Positions 28,906 to 28,931 of a stretch of DNA of 28,931 bases are shown piece by piece. The position numbers were made by a program, and so were the translations under genes. The stretch's first letter is position 1, and every line of letters starts with the position of its first letter. Under the pieces are notes generated by a model. That model worked only from the letters and a program-made list of their open reading frames with translations, ran no database searches and was not told the origin of the DNA. Source of the DNA: a virus; IMG/VR virus record IMGVR_UViG_3300027736_000184, positions 1-28,931 of that record; one strand, 5' to 3'.

Positions 28906-28931
28906 TATGAATAATATTCCTGAGCCAATTA
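28793..28931. repeat. Terminal direct repeat, right copy (circular overlap)
   Basis: This copy corresponds to bases 1-139 with a constant offset of 28,792. The only difference is base 28805 (g) against base 13 (t). Bases 28806-28931 are a 126-bp perfect match, a length consistent with a k-mer overlap of an assembler. Confidence 0.93.
28907..28931 (+). CDS. Start of the 53-aa protein (duplicate of 115)
   Basis: The first 25 bases of the gene that is complete at 115-276 recur here and are cut by the window end. It encodes MNNIPEPI before truncation and is not a separate gene. Confidence 0.9.

Noticed and set aside
28793-28931. True fixed terminal repeat of a linear genome
   Set aside because: It begins and ends inside genes, is about assembler k-mer length, and closing the circle restores intact genes; circular overlap is simpler.
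1-28931. tRNA genes, integrase or lysogeny repressor
   Set aside because: I saw no T-loop-like GGTTCGAATCC sequence, no tyrosine or serine recombinase motifs and no CI-like protein; absence is by eye only and weak for tRNAs.

Overview
The window is an essentially complete, circular, tailed-phage genome. The first 139 bases recur as the last 139 bases with one mismatch, so the non-redundant unit is 28,792 bp, and the window was opened inside a lysis gene. Every convincing gene lies on the + strand, genes are packed end to end with many 1-17 nt overlaps, and GC is roughly 30 % by eye. The host is inferred to be a member of Bacteroidota, probably a flavobacterium. Starts lack purine-rich Shine-Dalgarno sequences and sit in A-rich leaders, several intergenic gaps carry the Bacteroidota -7 consensus TAnnTTTG, and the virion proteins resemble families seen in phages of that phylum. 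I see no tRNA, integrase, excisionase or CI-type repressor, so a virulent lifestyle is the simplest reading.

Layout. 1-276: end of the lysis gene and a 53-aa gene. 431-1320: a GIY-YIG nuclease and NinG. 1467-2527: a recombination operon (58-aa protein, ERF annealing protein, SSB-like protein). 2575-4133: a DNA methyltransferase and a DnaB-type helicase. 4172-6805: small early genes, including a sigma-like factor, a probable PD-(D/E)XK nuclease, a striking 32-bp-period palindromic array (5955-6023) and DUF3310. 6892-9878: a RecE-like exonuclease, a DnaA domain-IV protein, a NUMOD1 protein and a PAPS-reductase-like PP-loop protein. 9928-11358: terminase small and large subunits. 11359-12109: a cassette of tiny unknown genes with a possible promoter in front and a terminator behind. 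12204-19447: tail assembly chaperone with a probable -1 frameshift, tail terminator, neck protein, two large tail or baseplate proteins and the tape measure. 19489-22181: XkdF-type protease, a HAD-like protein, a Cys-rich small protein, a scaffold-like protein and the major capsid protein. 22264-25932: major tail protein, portal, connector and a probable baseplate protein. 25919-28905: tail fibre and a lysis cassette (two holin-like proteins plus a DUF5675 protein).

How it works together. Early genes supply replication (helicase, SSB-like protein, DnaA-like DNA-binding protein), recombination (RecE-like nuclease, ERF, NinG), DNA modification and possibly a transcription switch (sigma-like factor). 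Late genes build a siphovirus-like particle; the 680-residue tape measure predicts a tail near 100 nm at 0.15 nm per residue. Six hairpin-plus-T-run terminators, four with a GGGTAG or GGTAG-type stem, divide the genome into transcription units.

The most notable observations are a roughly 195-nt region read in two frames at the end of the chaperone gene, the alternating TGACG/CGTCA array, two promoters apparently yielding leaderless mRNAs, and a structural gene order that departs from the usual portal-protease-capsid-tail series. No function here was verified by database search; family names rest on recognised motifs.
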